Positions 52,227-60,802 of a stretch of DNA of 64,000 nt are shown here, in pieces. This DNA is from an uncultured Shewanella sp. GTDB taxonomy: Bacteria > Pseudomonadota > Gammaproteobacteria > Enterobacterales > Shewanellaceae. Positions within the stretch are counted from its first letter, which is position 1. Each line of letters begins with the position of its first letter. Where the stretch lies: NCBI RefSeq assembly GCF_947497935.1, contig NZ_CANMIO010000019.1, positions 25,261-89,260 on the forward strand, given 5' to 3'. Position numbers and translations under genes: made by a program. Under the pieces are notes generated by a model. It worked only from the letters and a program-made list of their open reading frames with translations, was not told where the DNA came from and searched no databases.

Positions 52227-52581
52227 TTAGGACTGAGTCTAGCTCTGAACTAAAATTCAAGTTCAAGTTCAAGTTCAATCAAAACATTAATTAACTTATT
52301 GTTTGGCTACTCTCGATTTTATTAGCCTCAAACATGACTCACAGCTATTGCTAACAGCCATGAGTATCAGTTGTTACTCACAGTTATTCCTTCCAGATAG
52401 AGCCGATAAGTTCGGCTTTATCGACTCTACACTCGAATAGCAAGATTACCAATATTAGCTATCAGTATAAGAATAAAGACCCTTTAAGATATCGTACGAA
52501 CAACTTTAGCTAGTTTCACTGTTCTTTTTGATAGCCTGACACCTTCTAATCACCTCAGGCAACCTTTAAGATGGCGCTAGA
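52227..52581. other. Intergenic region after ychJ
   Basis: About 355 bases between convergent genes. A short tandem (AAGTTC repeated at about 52258-52276) and a hairpin GATAGAGCCGA / TCGGCTTTATC (52396-52422, no U-tract) are visible. No gene and no clear terminator for either neighbour. Confidence 0.45.
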
Positions 52582-54756
52582 TTAATGAATAGATGTAGAT
52601 TTTTGTAGAAACTGGCTGAACTCGGAAACGCGTAAGGCTGGGCTATATAGGAAGCCTTGGGCTTGATGACACAAGTGTTTAGCGAGGAACTGCTCCTGCT
52701 CTTTGGTTTCGACACCTTCTGCGGTGAGGGAGATGTTTAGCGCCGATGCCATGGCAATGATAGCACTCACTATTTCACGGCTTTCGCGACTGACAGAAAG
52801 ATCTGAGATAAATGAACGGTCAATTTTCAACTTACTAATGGGAAACTGCTTTAAGTATCTCATCGAACTATAACCAGTCCCAAAATCATCGATAGCGAGT
52901 CCAACACCGAGTGCTGCTAGTTCGTGACACAAATTAGTTGCTGAGCGAATATCTTCCATTAACTCAGTTTCAGTGATCTCAAGGATCAAACTATTTGGTT
53001 TTAAACGATAGCGGGTTACAAGCTCCCAAACCTGCTCAAACAAATTACTGCTAAAAAACTGTCTAGCAGACACGTTTACGTGCATGGAAATATCAATTTG
53101 ATGGCGTTGCCAAAGGTTTAACTGCTTGCATGCTGCTTCAAGCACCCACGAGCCAATATCATTGATCAGTCCCGTTTGCTCGGCAATATCGATGAACGCT
53201 CCTGGGTAGAGCACACCTTTTTTTGGGTGATGCCAACGCAGTAATGCTTCTGCACCAATATAAGACTGAGTACCTAAATCTTTGAGTGGTTGATAGTACA
53301 GTTCAAATTGACGCCCTTTTATCGCGACGGCTAAGTCCCTTTCAATTTGAGCATCTTCTTTAAATGCATTGAGTAAGGCCGAGTTGAACAGCTGAATCGC
53401 ATTGCCCTGCAGATTTTTGGCGTATTGTATGGCGATGTCAGCACAGGTTAAAGGTGAAAACTTCTGCTCAATGGAGGACAGTTCGACTCTCGCAATCGCT
53501 GGCTTTGGTTCAATCTGCTCTATACCTATGGTAATAGGGGCTTCTAGCTGATGATATAATCGCTCGGTTGCCTGCTCTATCCAGGCTTCACTTTGTTCAC
53601 TTTCAAATAAAATCCCAAACTCATCACTGCCTATGCGTGCGATCTCAGAAATCTTATTCACTTCGGCAAAGTGGCGAATTCGTCTGGCAATTTCAACTAA
53701 AATGATGTCGCCATTTGCATGACCATAGGTATCGTTAAAACGTTTAAAGCCTCGAAGGTCGATCATAACTAAATGACCAGAATCCGCTTTTTCAAGGACT
53801 CGGCTGAAGTGTGTACGGTTAAATAAACCTGTCAAGCCACAGCGCCATGCTAGACGAAATAATTCATTTTGATGATAGTGCTCTTCTGTACAGTTTTCGG
53901 CATTAACCAAAGCAAAGTGGTTGCCCCTTTCTGAAATAAATCGCTTTACCGAAAAACGCATCCAATAGGAGCTACCATCATCGCGAACCAAATAAACCTC
54001 TTCATCGGAGGGTTCGCCTAGTCGTGCTTTTTCCAACACCTCATCTGATAACGCGGGATATTGTCTGAAAAAGTCTAATACCTGTACTTTTCGACCTAAC
54101 ACTTTTTCTTTAGGTACTTTGGTTAAGTTAAAATGAGCTTTGTTAACATATTCGATGATGTCAGAGCCTAGATTAACCACCATCATGATCTGTTCTGATT
54201 GCTCTGCAGCCGATAAGAAGAGTGTTAAGCGCTCATCTTTATCATAACCATATTGTGTTGCTAAAGTTAATGCTAGCTGATCTGCGACTTGTGAACAGAG
54301 CTGTACCTCAATGTCACTCCAAGGTTCTGTCTGTTCTTTGCATTCAAGACTTAAAATCCCTTCTAAATGGCCATTTATACGAATAGCCACCTCTAACACT
54401 GACAAGATCCCTTGTTGTTGGTAATAAGAATGCAGCTCGATGAGTCGGCTGTCACTACAGCAATGCTCTGCCGTAATATGACGTTCATCTTTTAATTGCC
54501 GGATAAAGTTGGGACAAGATGATGGGCTCGGACGAAATGAAGTCAACGCGGAACAATTAGGAGATGTATCGAGGCGCGTGATTTGTGTCAGTGTGTCTGT
54601 ATCTGCTGACAATGCAGAGACAACGACACTCGAAACACTAAGCTGCTGAGAAAGTAATTCAGCTGCAATTTGGGCTGTAGACTTAAAGTCGCCTAACAAC
54701 TTTGCTTCTGAATTAACAATGTACTCCAACAATTGCTGAAATTTATGCTTCTTCAC
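52582..54756 (-). CDS. GAF-PAS-GGDEF-EAL cyclic di-GMP protein
   Basis: A 724-aa cytoplasmic signalling protein. Order: GAF domain (about 15-170), PAS domain (about 185-290, IEYVNKAHFNLTKVPKEKVLG), GGDEF domain (about 300-450; the signature is RIGSDEFGILFE, so the first Gly pair is changed and cyclase activity is doubtful), EAL domain (about 470-715) with YYQPLKDLGTQSYIGAEAL, the ENE-like ILEITETE, IDDFGTGYSS and the Lys/Glu positions KLKIDRSFI and EGVE. The EAL domain looks active, so it is probably a cyclic di-GMP phosphodiesterase controlled by its sensors. Confidence 0.92.
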   Translation of the reverse strand: MKKHKFQQLLEYIVNSEAKLLGDFKSTAQIAAELLSQQLSVSSVVVSALSADTDTLTQITRLDTSPNCSALTSFRPSPSSCPNFIRQLKDERHITAEHCCSDSRLIELHSYYQQQGILSVLEVAIRINGHLEGILSLECKEQTEPWSDIEVQLCSQVADQLALTLATQYGYDKDERLTLFLSAAEQSEQIMMVVNLGSDIIEYVNKAHFNLTKVPKEKVLGRKVQVLDFFRQYPALSDEVLEKARLGEPSDEEVYLVRDDGSSYWMRFSVKRFISERGNHFALVNAENCTEEHYHQNELFRLAWRCGLTGLFNRTHFSRVLEKADSGHLVMIDLRGFKRFNDTYGHANGDIILVEIARRIRHFAEVNKISEIARIGSDEFGILFESEQSEAWIEQATERLYHQLEAPITIGIEQIEPKPAIARVELSSIEQKFSPLTCADIAIQYAKNLQGNAIQLFNSALLNAFKEDAQIERDLAVAIKGRQFELYYQPLKDLGTQSYIGAEALLRWHHPKKGVLYPGAFIDIAEQTGLINDIGSWVLEAACKQLNLWQRHQIDISMHVNVSARQFFSSNLFEQVWELVTRYRLKPNSLILEITETELMEDIRSATNLCHELAALGVGLAIDDFGTGYSSMRYLKQFPISKLKIDRSFISDLSVSRESREIVSAIIAMASALNISLTAEGVETKEQEQFLAKHLCHQAQGFLYSPALRVSEFSQFLQKSTSIH

Positions 54757-54884
54757 ACGTAATCCTAAATAGGGTAAGCAAAGAGCTTACCAAATAGCTT
54801 TAAAATTAAAGCCAACATGTTATTTTTTATAGGGTACAAGATTACACGAGTTAACTTATTTTCAGCAAGTTATGTAATGTACTT

Positions 54885-55172
54885 TTACAAACCATTTTCT
54901 AGCTGAAAAATCATTTTTTCGGCGCTAAAAGAAAAAGTTAAGCTAACTTTTGCACTTTGACCTTCAAGTTCAGTCTGTGCCGTCACCCCTTCAAAGCGTT
55001 TTTTAGCCTTTTCAATGACTGAATTTGCTAACTCTTCGCAATTATCACCCTGTAACTCTAGATCTAATACCGTGTCGTATTCATCAATAACAGCACCGAC
55101 ATCCACAAAGCTACCACAGTCATTACAAGTATCATTAACTAAATCAGACTGTGCTTTTTGAATATTTTTCAT
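54885..55172 (-). CDS. DUF406 (YfcZ/YiiS-like) small protein
   Basis: A 95-aa protein; the start at 55172 (MKNIQKAQ) gives the family's usual length, while an in-frame ATG at 55199 would add nine residues. Matches to YfcZ/YiiS: CNDCGSFVDVGAVID at the N-terminus and the final SLTFSFSAEKMIFQLENGL. Function unknown. Confidence 0.8.
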   Translation of the reverse strand: MKNIQKAQSDLVNDTCNDCGSFVDVGAVIDEYDTVLDLELQGDNCEELANSVIEKAKKRFEGVTAQTELEGQSAKVSLTFSFSAEKMIFQLENGL

Positions 55173-55248
55173 CTTTAACTTATCTCTATTTAAGATCAAT
55201 TGAAGATTTGATTATATATCAGCAAATCAAAATAGAGCAGGATCATCA

Positions 55249-55740
55249 TCAAGCTTGGGCTATTAATTCGCTCATTTGACGCTGCATGAGTAATTGATCG
55301 GCAAAATGCAGCAATTCCACCTTTGCTTTGGTCGAGACTTGGTTATAGCGCTGGCGAGTAGATAGTGCACAGTTGGCTAATACCTCTTGCATACCTAGAG
55401 ACTCATTTTGACGGATCACTAACGCTTCTTCGTTTAATACGTTAGCCAAACGAAAAGCAGTAGACCCATTTAATTGATGCGTCTGACTGTTATCAATCAC
55501 AGCTTGGTCACTATCGAGTAATCCGAGTAACGTCTGAGGAGCTGGAAGCTCAAACTTTGATCTCAGATCATCACAAAGATGTCTAGGTGTCTGAAATTGA
55601 GCCATATCACGCGCATCTTCCGAAAGCATAGAAAGCAGTAACCCAAATTCACCTCGTCGGTTTGAACCAACTGCATGATTGAGTCTCGACCCCAACTGGG
55701 ATTCGTTAACCAATGTACTTTCTAGCGGAATAACACTCAT
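55249..55740 (-). CDS. VC2046/SO_2500-like protein of unknown function
   Basis: A 163-aa protein with no recognisable catalytic motif. Its position between the DUF406 gene and the tRNA-Tyr cluster, downstream of the hexR-pykA-fadE block, and its sequence (LGSRLNHAVGSNRRGEFGLLLSMLSEDARDM) recall the VC2046/SO_2500 family found in Vibrio and Shewanella. It is probably cytoplasmic and helical, with alternating charge. Family recall from memory, not a search. Confidence 0.7.
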   Translation of the reverse strand: MSVIPLESTLVNESQLGSRLNHAVGSNRRGEFGLLLSMLSEDARDMAQFQTPRHLCDDLRSKFELPAPQTLLGLLDSDQAVIDNSQTHQLNGSTAFRLANVLNEEALVIRQNESLGMQEVLANCALSTRQRYNQVSTKAKVELLHFADQLLMQRQMSELIAQA

Positions 55741-56090
55741 TTTGAATAAAAATAAACCAATAAAACAGACTGTTAAAACCTTATCGACTCAATCAGTCAT
55801 TACTTTAGACTTTATTTCGTATTCAATGACATTAAACAGGATCATGTGAAAACAGTTCGCTTTACATTAAAGCTTCTTGGCCATAGGCCTATATAGCGAT
55901 TTCAAGCACGTACAGGGATTGACTAGATTACAGACCCTACTCAATGGCTAATGTTTTTTTAAACTGACAGAGATTGTTTAGCAACGAGCTAATTAGTAAT
56001 CATATTGAGCAAGAATACATCCACAAAACAACTTGTTGTCAGTTAATTAACCAAACAGTCAGTTCTTTAGGGTTTATTTCATAATTTGGC
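55741..56090. other. Intergenic region before the tRNA-Tyr cluster
   Basis: About 350 bases between the minus-strand SO_2500-like gene and the plus-strand tRNA promoter. Apart from promoters I see no gene, repeat or strong hairpin. Confidence 0.4.
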
Positions 56091-56119
56091 TTTACAGGAG
56101 AAATATTTCTGACTACTAT
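56091..56119 (+). promoter_or_regulatory. tRNA-Tyr cluster promoter
   Basis: TTTACA (56091-56096), 17 bases, TACTAT (56114-56119), then the GC-rich discriminator GCCGCCGC typical of stringently controlled stable-RNA promoters. The first tRNA starts 15 bases later. Confidence 0.75.
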
Positions 56120-56134
56120 TGCCGCCGCAATTGA

Positions 56135-56219
56135 GGAGGGGTTCCCGAGTGGCCAAAGGGATCAGACTGTAAATCTGACGGCTCAGCCTTCGAAGGTTCG
56201 AATCCTTCTCCCTCCACCA
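56135..56219 (+). tRNA. tRNA-Tyr (GTA), copy 1
   Basis: 85 bases including encoded CCA, with long variable arm, anticodon GTA in CTGTAAATC, GGTTCGAATCC T-loop and acceptor GGAGGGG. All five copies look identical. Confidence 0.97.
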
Positions 56220-56249
56220 TTTGCGCACAATTTGTAGAAAGATATTCGT

Positions 56250-56334
56250 GGAGGGGTTCCCGAGTGGCCAAAGGGATCAGACTGTAAATCTGACGGCTCA
56301 GCCTTCGAAGGTTCGAATCCTTCTCCCTCCACCA
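56250..56334 (+). tRNA. tRNA-Tyr (GTA), copy 2
   Basis: Same sequence as copy 1, 30 bases downstream; the spacer lacks the hairpin found in later spacers. Confidence 0.97.
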
Positions 56335-56416
56335 CTTCTATATAATTGAAGTTAAGATGTACCAAGCAACGAACACGATAGGCCAATATTGTGTGTAAGA
56401 CGAAGTAAGAAAATGT

Positions 56417-56501
56417 GGAGGGGTTCCCGAGTGGCCAAAGGGATCAGACTGTAAATCTGACGGCTCAGCCTTCGAAGGTTCGAATCCTTCTCCCTCCACC
56501 A
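56417..56501 (+). tRNA. tRNA-Tyr (GTA), copy 3
   Basis: Same sequence. The preceding spacer has a hairpin ACACGATA / TATTGTGT at 56373-56394 and ends AGACGAAGTAAGAAAATGT. Confidence 0.97.
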
Positions 56502-56611
56502 CTTCTTAACTCGCTAATGTATTATTTATTAGCGATTTGAAGTAAAAGTTCAAGTGAAAGCAGTAAACACAATAGGCCAATTATTGTGTGCAAGACGAAG
56601 TAAGAAAATGT

Positions 56612-56696
56612 GGAGGGGTTCCCGAGTGGCCAAAGGGATCAGACTGTAAATCTGACGGCTCAGCCTTCGAAGGTTCGAATCCTTCTCCCTCCACCA
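56612..56696 (+). tRNA. tRNA-Tyr (GTA), copy 4
   Basis: Same sequence. The preceding spacer has ACACAATA / TATTGTGT at 56567-56589. Confidence 0.97.
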
Positions 56697-56799
56697 CTTC
56701 TTAACTCATTAATACGTTTGTATTTATCTGTTTAGAAGTAAGTAAAGAGTAATAAACACAGTAGGCCAATATTGTGTGCAAGACGAAGTAAGAAAATGT

Positions 56800-56884
56800 G
56801 GAGGGGTTCCCGAGTGGCCAAAGGGATCAGACTGTAAATCTGACGGCTCAGCCTTCGAAGGTTCGAATCCTTCTCCCTCCACCA
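56800..56884 (+). tRNA. tRNA-Tyr (GTA), copy 5
   Basis: Same sequence. The preceding spacer has ACACAGTA / TATTGTGT at 56756-56777. No clear terminator follows in the 240 bases before the next gene. Confidence 0.97.
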
Positions 56885-57127
56885 CTTCTTAACTTATTCA
56901 TTTTTTAGCTTGTCAGCTTTAATTCTTATTTATCCCAATAAACATCACCGTAAATAATCATTTTCACGCCATATGGCTCAAGTACAAATCTATGTACTGC
57001 ATCAATAAATAATTACTAATCAATATTTACATCCGCATTACAAACCATGTCAGATTCCAATATTACTACCCTTGAACCCATATATTCACTATGATTTAAA
57101 ATAAATGTATAAATCAGGGGCTATATA

Positions 57128-58204
57128 GTGACTAATACTTGGGTAAATCAAGCAATTGAAAAAATTGAAGCTGACTTCCAAAGAAGTGCAGATACGCATC
57201 TAATTAAGCTCGATACGCTTAGCTTAAAGGGTATTGATATTTACCTAAAAGATGAAAGTACCCACCCTACTGGAAGTTTAAAACACCGTCTCGCCCGCTC
57301 CTTGTTTCTCTATGCCTTATGTAATGGTTGGATAAAAGAAGGTACGCCGGTTATTGAATCATCTTCTGGTAGTACCGCAGTATCCGAAGCCTATTTCGCT
57401 CGATTACTAGGTTTGCCATTTATCGCCGTCATGCCAAGCACCACTGCTAAGAAGAAAATCCAGCAAATTGAGTTTTATGGCGGTCAATGCCACTTTGTCG
57501 ACCACTCAAGTAAAATCTATGCAGAGTCTGAACGTCTAGCGGCAGAACTTGACGGTCATTATATGGACCAGTTCACCTATGCCGAGCGCGCAACTGATTG
57601 GCGAGGAAATAATAATATCGCTAACTCTATCTTTAACCAGATGGAAAAAGAGCAATATTCGATTCCGACATGGATTGTAATGAGTCCGGGTACGGGTGGC
57701 ACATCGGCGACTATCGGCCGCTATATCCGATATCAAAGATTAACCACCAAACTTTGTGTCGTTGACCCTGAAAATTCGGTTTTCTTTGATTACTTCAATA
57801 CGGGTGATAAAAATGTTAGTTGCGCGAATGGTAGTAAAATTGAAGGCATTGGCAGACCACGCGCCGAACCATCATTTATTCCAGGAGTGGTTGATGAAAT
57901 GCGTAAGATCCCCGACCCAGCATCGGTCGCGACTATCAATTGGCTAGAGAGTATTATCGGCCGTAAGACTGGCGCATCTACCGGCACAAATCTATACGGA
58001 GCCCTACAGATCGCGAGTGAAATGGCCGCTAAAGGTGAGACTGGCTCAATCGTCACGCTGATTTGTGATTCGGGTGAACGTTATCTAGACACCTATTACA
58101 ACAAGGATTGGATCAAACAGAATATTGGTGATCTCAGTCCCTATAAAGATGCTTTGGCACAATTTAGCGCGACTTGCGTATTAAATTGCCCAAGTTTGAA
58201 ATAA
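57128..58204 (+). CDS. PLP-dependent enzyme of the cysteine synthase family (Cds1-like)
   Basis: A 358-aa fold-type II PLP enzyme. The PLP Lys is in HPTGSLKHRLARS, the substrate loop is ESSSGSTAVSEAYFAR (SSGNT-type with changes), and a glycine-rich phosphate loop lies in VMSPGTGGTSATIGRYIR. The spread of motifs and a longer C-terminus recall the L-cysteine desulfhydrase Cds1 branch rather than CysK/CysM. Predicted to act on cysteine or a similar amino acid. Start is GTG with AGGGG about 8 bases upstream. Monocistronic, ending in a shared terminator. Confidence 0.85.
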   Translation: MTNTWVNQAIEKIEADFQRSADTHLIKLDTLSLKGIDIYLKDESTHPTGSLKHRLARSLFLYALCNGWIKEGTPVIESSSGSTAVSEAYFARLLGLPFIAVMPSTTAKKKIQQIEFYGGQCHFVDHSSKIYAESERLAAELDGHYMDQFTYAERATDWRGNNNIANSIFNQMEKEQYSIPTWIVMSPGTGGTSATIGRYIRYQRLTTKLCVVDPENSVFFDYFNTGDKNVSCANGSKIEGIGRPRAEPSFIPGVVDEMRKIPDPASVATINWLESIIGRKTGASTGTNLYGALQIASEMAAKGETGSIVTLICDSGERYLDTYYNKDWIKQNIGDLSPYKDALAQFSATCVLNCPSLK

Positions 58205-58264
58205 ATGATGTTTGACAATATTTGCTTTGAAATAGCCTGATCAAGATTGTCGCAGTCTAGAAGA

Positions 58265-58304
58265 TAAAAGCCCTTGAGATCATTAGAACCAAGGGCTTTT
58301 ATAG
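58265..58304. terminator. Bidirectional terminator between the PLP enzyme gene and queE
   Basis: AAAAGCCCTTG / CAAGGGCTTTT with a 13-base loop and A/T tracts, between convergent genes. Confidence 0.85.
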
Positions 58305-58345
58305 TTAAAACGGTTTCACCGAAATAGGGCTCATTGGATTATAAG

Positions 58346-59014
58346 CTAGTCGATATTTAAATACTTATGGGTTTGCACCGATAAGCGCCAGTTACGCTCA
58401 ATACAGGTCTTCATCGCCAACTCAGTTGCTCTCGGCTTTTGGCTGATGGGTTGTAGACAGACGGTTTTACCCGTTAAGTCAATGTCTTCAAGCAGTGTAT
58501 CTAACTCATCGATATGTTTTTGGGTGGCGATGGGGTGCTTAATCTCATTGGCTCGATTAAGCGCCTGGGCTAATACCGCATAGCCGCCCTTCATGTTCAC
58601 TTTTGGTGATACCGTTACCCAAGTGTCTGAGTGACAAAGCACATCGAAGGTGCCACTGGTCTCAATCTGCGTCTGATAACCATGATCATGAAGATATTGG
58701 GTTAACTCACTCAAGTCATATAAACAAGGTTCTCCGCCCGTGATCACAACAAGCTTGGCTGTAAAGCCCTTGTCTTCAAACGCACTAACTAACTGCTGGA
58801 CGCTGAGTTCGGCCCAACGGCCAATTGTACCGTCAACTTGAATAACGAGTTCAGGTGCAACACGGTTATCCTCGAGCAACTCCCAAGTCTGCTTAGTGTC
58901 ACACCAAGCGCAACCAACAGGACAGCCTTGAAGTCTAACAAAAATAGCCGGCACTCCAGTGTGAGTCCCCTCGCCTTGTATTGTTTCAAACACTTCATTA
59001 ACTGGATATTTCAT
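58346..59014 (-). CDS. queE: 7-carboxy-7-deazaguanine synthase QueE
   Basis: Radical-SAM enzyme of the preQ0/queuosine pathway, 222 aa. The cluster motif is CPVGCAWCDTKQTW (CxxxCxxC), preceded by FETIQGEGTHTGVPAIFVRLQG, the substrate-binding segment typical of QueE. VVITGGEPCLYD supplies the GGEP motif. It is divergent from queC with about 130 bases between starts, so the two queuosine genes share a control region. No preQ1 riboswitch is evident there. Confidence 0.96.
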   Translation of the reverse strand: MKYPVNEVFETIQGEGTHTGVPAIFVRLQGCPVGCAWCDTKQTWELLEDNRVAPELVIQVDGTIGRWAELSVQQLVSAFEDKGFTAKLVVITGGEPCLYDLSELTQYLHDHGYQTQIETSGTFDVLCHSDTWVTVSPKVNMKGGYAVLAQALNRANEIKHPIATQKHIDELDTLLEDIDLTGKTVCLQPISQKPRATELAMKTCIERNWRLSVQTHKYLNID

Positions 59015-59141
59015 TATCTGACCTCTTGATTAACTGGGTCGCATTTATAGTGGATTTTACTCATAGTCGCAAGTAGTTTAAAAGCATTCACAGCTGAGCT
59101 AAACTACTCAGTCTTATTTATTGAAAGATTAAAGCTAAATT

Positions 59142-59825
59142 ATGTCAAAAGCCGTTGTAGTTTTTAGTGGTGGTCAAGATTCGACAACCTGTCTCATTCA
59201 AGCCCTTCAACAATTTGACGAGGTCCACGGGATCACCTTCGATTATGGACAAAGACATAGAGAAGAGATTGAGATCGCTAAAACGCTAGGTAGCAAGCTC
59301 AACCTGGCAAGTCACAAGGTGATGGACGTGACTCTACTCAATGAATTAGCCATCTCAGCCCTCACCCGTGACTCCATTACAGTCTCTAATGAATTAATGG
59401 ATAACGGCTTGCCCAATACCTTCGTACCGGGAAGAAATATTCTGTTTCTTACCCTAGCTGGGATCTATGCCTACCAACTTGGTGCCGATGTCGTTATTAC
59501 TGGTGTGTGTGAAACTGACTTTTCAGGCTACCCAGATTGTCGTAATGACTTTGTAAAGGCCATGCAAGCAGCACTTGAGCAAGGCATGGACAAAAAGCTA
59601 ACCATCCAAACTCCTTTAATGTGGTTGGATAAGGCTGAAACCTGGGCTTTAGCGGATAAATACCAAAGCCTAGATCTCATCCGTCATGAGACGCTAACCT
59701 GTTATAACGGACTTAAAGGTGATGGTTGCGGGACCTGCCCTGCATGCTTATTAAGAAAGCGCGGGCTTGAAGAGTACCTCGCAGATAAAAAGGCGATACA
59801 AGCAAGACTTGCGGCTAAATGCTAA
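59142..59825 (+). CDS. queC: 7-cyano-7-deazaguanine synthase QueC
   Basis: Makes preQ0 from 7-carboxy-7-deazaguanine with ATP and ammonia; 227 aa. The PP-loop is VVFSGGQDSTTCLIQAL; the zinc site is CYNGLKGDGCGTCPACLLRKRG with four Cys. NTFVPGRNILFLTLAGIYAYQLGADVVITG is the family's central region (parts seen in order). It overlaps the rhombosortase gene by 7 bases. Confidence 0.97.
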   Translation: MSKAVVVFSGGQDSTTCLIQALQQFDEVHGITFDYGQRHREEIEIAKTLGSKLNLASHKVMDVTLLNELAISALTRDSITVSNELMDNGLPNTFVPGRNILFLTLAGIYAYQLGADVVITGVCETDFSGYPDCRNDFVKAMQAALEQGMDKKLTIQTPLMWLDKAETWALADKYQSLDLIRHETLTCYNGLKGDGCGTCPACLLRKRGLEEYLADKKAIQARLAAKC

Positions 59826-60412
59826 AACTCAAACTAGGGGCTAGTAGCCCCTATGCTTTCGCACTGGTGATCACCCTAATTTGTGTCAGTTTTTTTTATC
59901 TGCAACTTGACGCCCTACTGGCCTATCAAAGAAACCTCATCATTGATGGCCAATGGTGGAGATTAATAAGCGGAAATTTACTGCATACCAATGCTTGGCA
60001 CCTATATATGAACCTAGCAGGTTTCTGGGTGATATTAGGACTTCACGAACAACATTATCGAGCCAAAGGGCTCTGCCTAGTCTTCTTCATACTATGCCTT
60101 ATGCAAGGGCTCGGCTTATTAGTTTTTTTCCCAAACCTTATTGGCTATGTTGGTTTAAGCGGTATGCTGCATGGTCTGTTTACCTATGGCGCCGTGTTGG
60201 ATATTCGCAGCGGCTTAAAATCGGGCTACTTACTGCTATTAGGGGTGTGCTTGAAAGTCGCCTATGAGCAATATTTTGGTGCAAGCCTTGAGATGACTCA
60301 GCTCATCGACGCCAGAGTGGCAACTGAAGCCCATTTAGTGGGACTCATCAGTGGGCTTATCTGTGTTGGCGTATTTATCACTTGTAAACGTTTGGGACGT
60401 GAGCAGATATAA
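59819..60412 (+). CDS. rrtA: Rhombosortase (rhomboid-type intramembrane protease)
   Basis: A 197-aa membrane protease of the rhomboid superfamily with about six helices. The active-site Ser is in YVGLSGMLHGLFTYGA (GxSG), the catalytic His in the last helix ATEAHLVGLISGL, and the early sequence WWRLISGNLLHTNAWHLYMNLAGFW is characteristic of rhombosortases, which process proteins ending in GlyGly-CTERM. The reading frame starts in the last codons of queC, so it is translated with it. A MITE-like element begins at its stop codon. Confidence 0.9.
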   Translation: MLKLKLGASSPYAFALVITLICVSFFYLQLDALLAYQRNLIIDGQWWRLISGNLLHTNAWHLYMNLAGFWVILGLHEQHYRAKGLCLVFFILCLMQGLGLLVFFPNLIGYVGLSGMLHGLFTYGAVLDIRSGLKSGYLLLLGVCLKVAYEQYFGASLEMTQLIDARVATEAHLVGLISGLICVGVFITCKRLGREQI

Positions 60413-60725
60413 TACCAATCAGTATAAACATTTAGTCGCTCAGCAAGAGTTTAGCGATTCTGAGGCAAGGTCATTAAGTGCTCCTGCTTTAATGACATTC
60501 ACCACATCCATGTGGCTTGCAACGAGTGAAGAGCATAGTTGTTCTACGGTTAAGCTAGTTAACACAGCATCAGAACCGCTAAAACTCGCCATTCTGGAGC
60601 GTTTTTGGCTGCCTACTTCTGCGTTGAATAGCTTTATAAGGGAATAACCATTATTACAACTTTTCGCCTTGAATTAGCTTGCCAAAAGCGCTCTGAGTAG
60701 ATCAAATTCTTATGCTGATTGGTAT
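60412..60725. repeat. MITE-like element, copy 2 (ATACCAATCAGT ends, long form)
   Basis: A 314-base non-coding element with ends ATACCAATCAGTATAA and, inverted, TTATGCTGATTGGTAT. In reverse orientation its right part matches copy 1 at 32698-32861. It begins exactly at the rrtA stop, so the stop codon TAA forms part of its end. The open frame 60351-60647 crosses it and is not a gene. Confidence 0.88.
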
Positions 60726-60743
60726 AAATGCATTATGGACAAT

Positions 60744-60780
60744 AAAAAGGAGAGCTCAGTTTAACTGGCTCTCCTTTTTA
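60744..60780. terminator. Bidirectional terminator between rrtA and uvrB
   Basis: AAAAAGGAGAGC / GCTCTCCTTTTT with a 12-base loop TCAGTTTAACTG, between convergent genes. Confidence 0.9.
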
Positions 60781-60802
60781 GTTCATAGAGGACTTGTTAG
60801 TG

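Noticed and set aside
56183..56386. Minus-strand open frame of 67 codons through tRNA-Tyr copies 1 and 2
   Set aside because: It is the reverse complement of tRNA sequence; the GEGFEPSKAEPSDLQSDPF pattern is a known false protein arising from tRNA-Tyr genes.
58205..59141. preQ1 riboswitch before queE or queC
   Set aside because: No short pseudoknot-like aptamer with the conserved C-rich and A-rich parts was visible in the shared upstream region.
60351..60647. Plus-strand open frame of 98 codons after rrtA
   Set aside because: It overlaps the end of rrtA in another frame and runs through the MITE-like repeat; no family or ribosome site.
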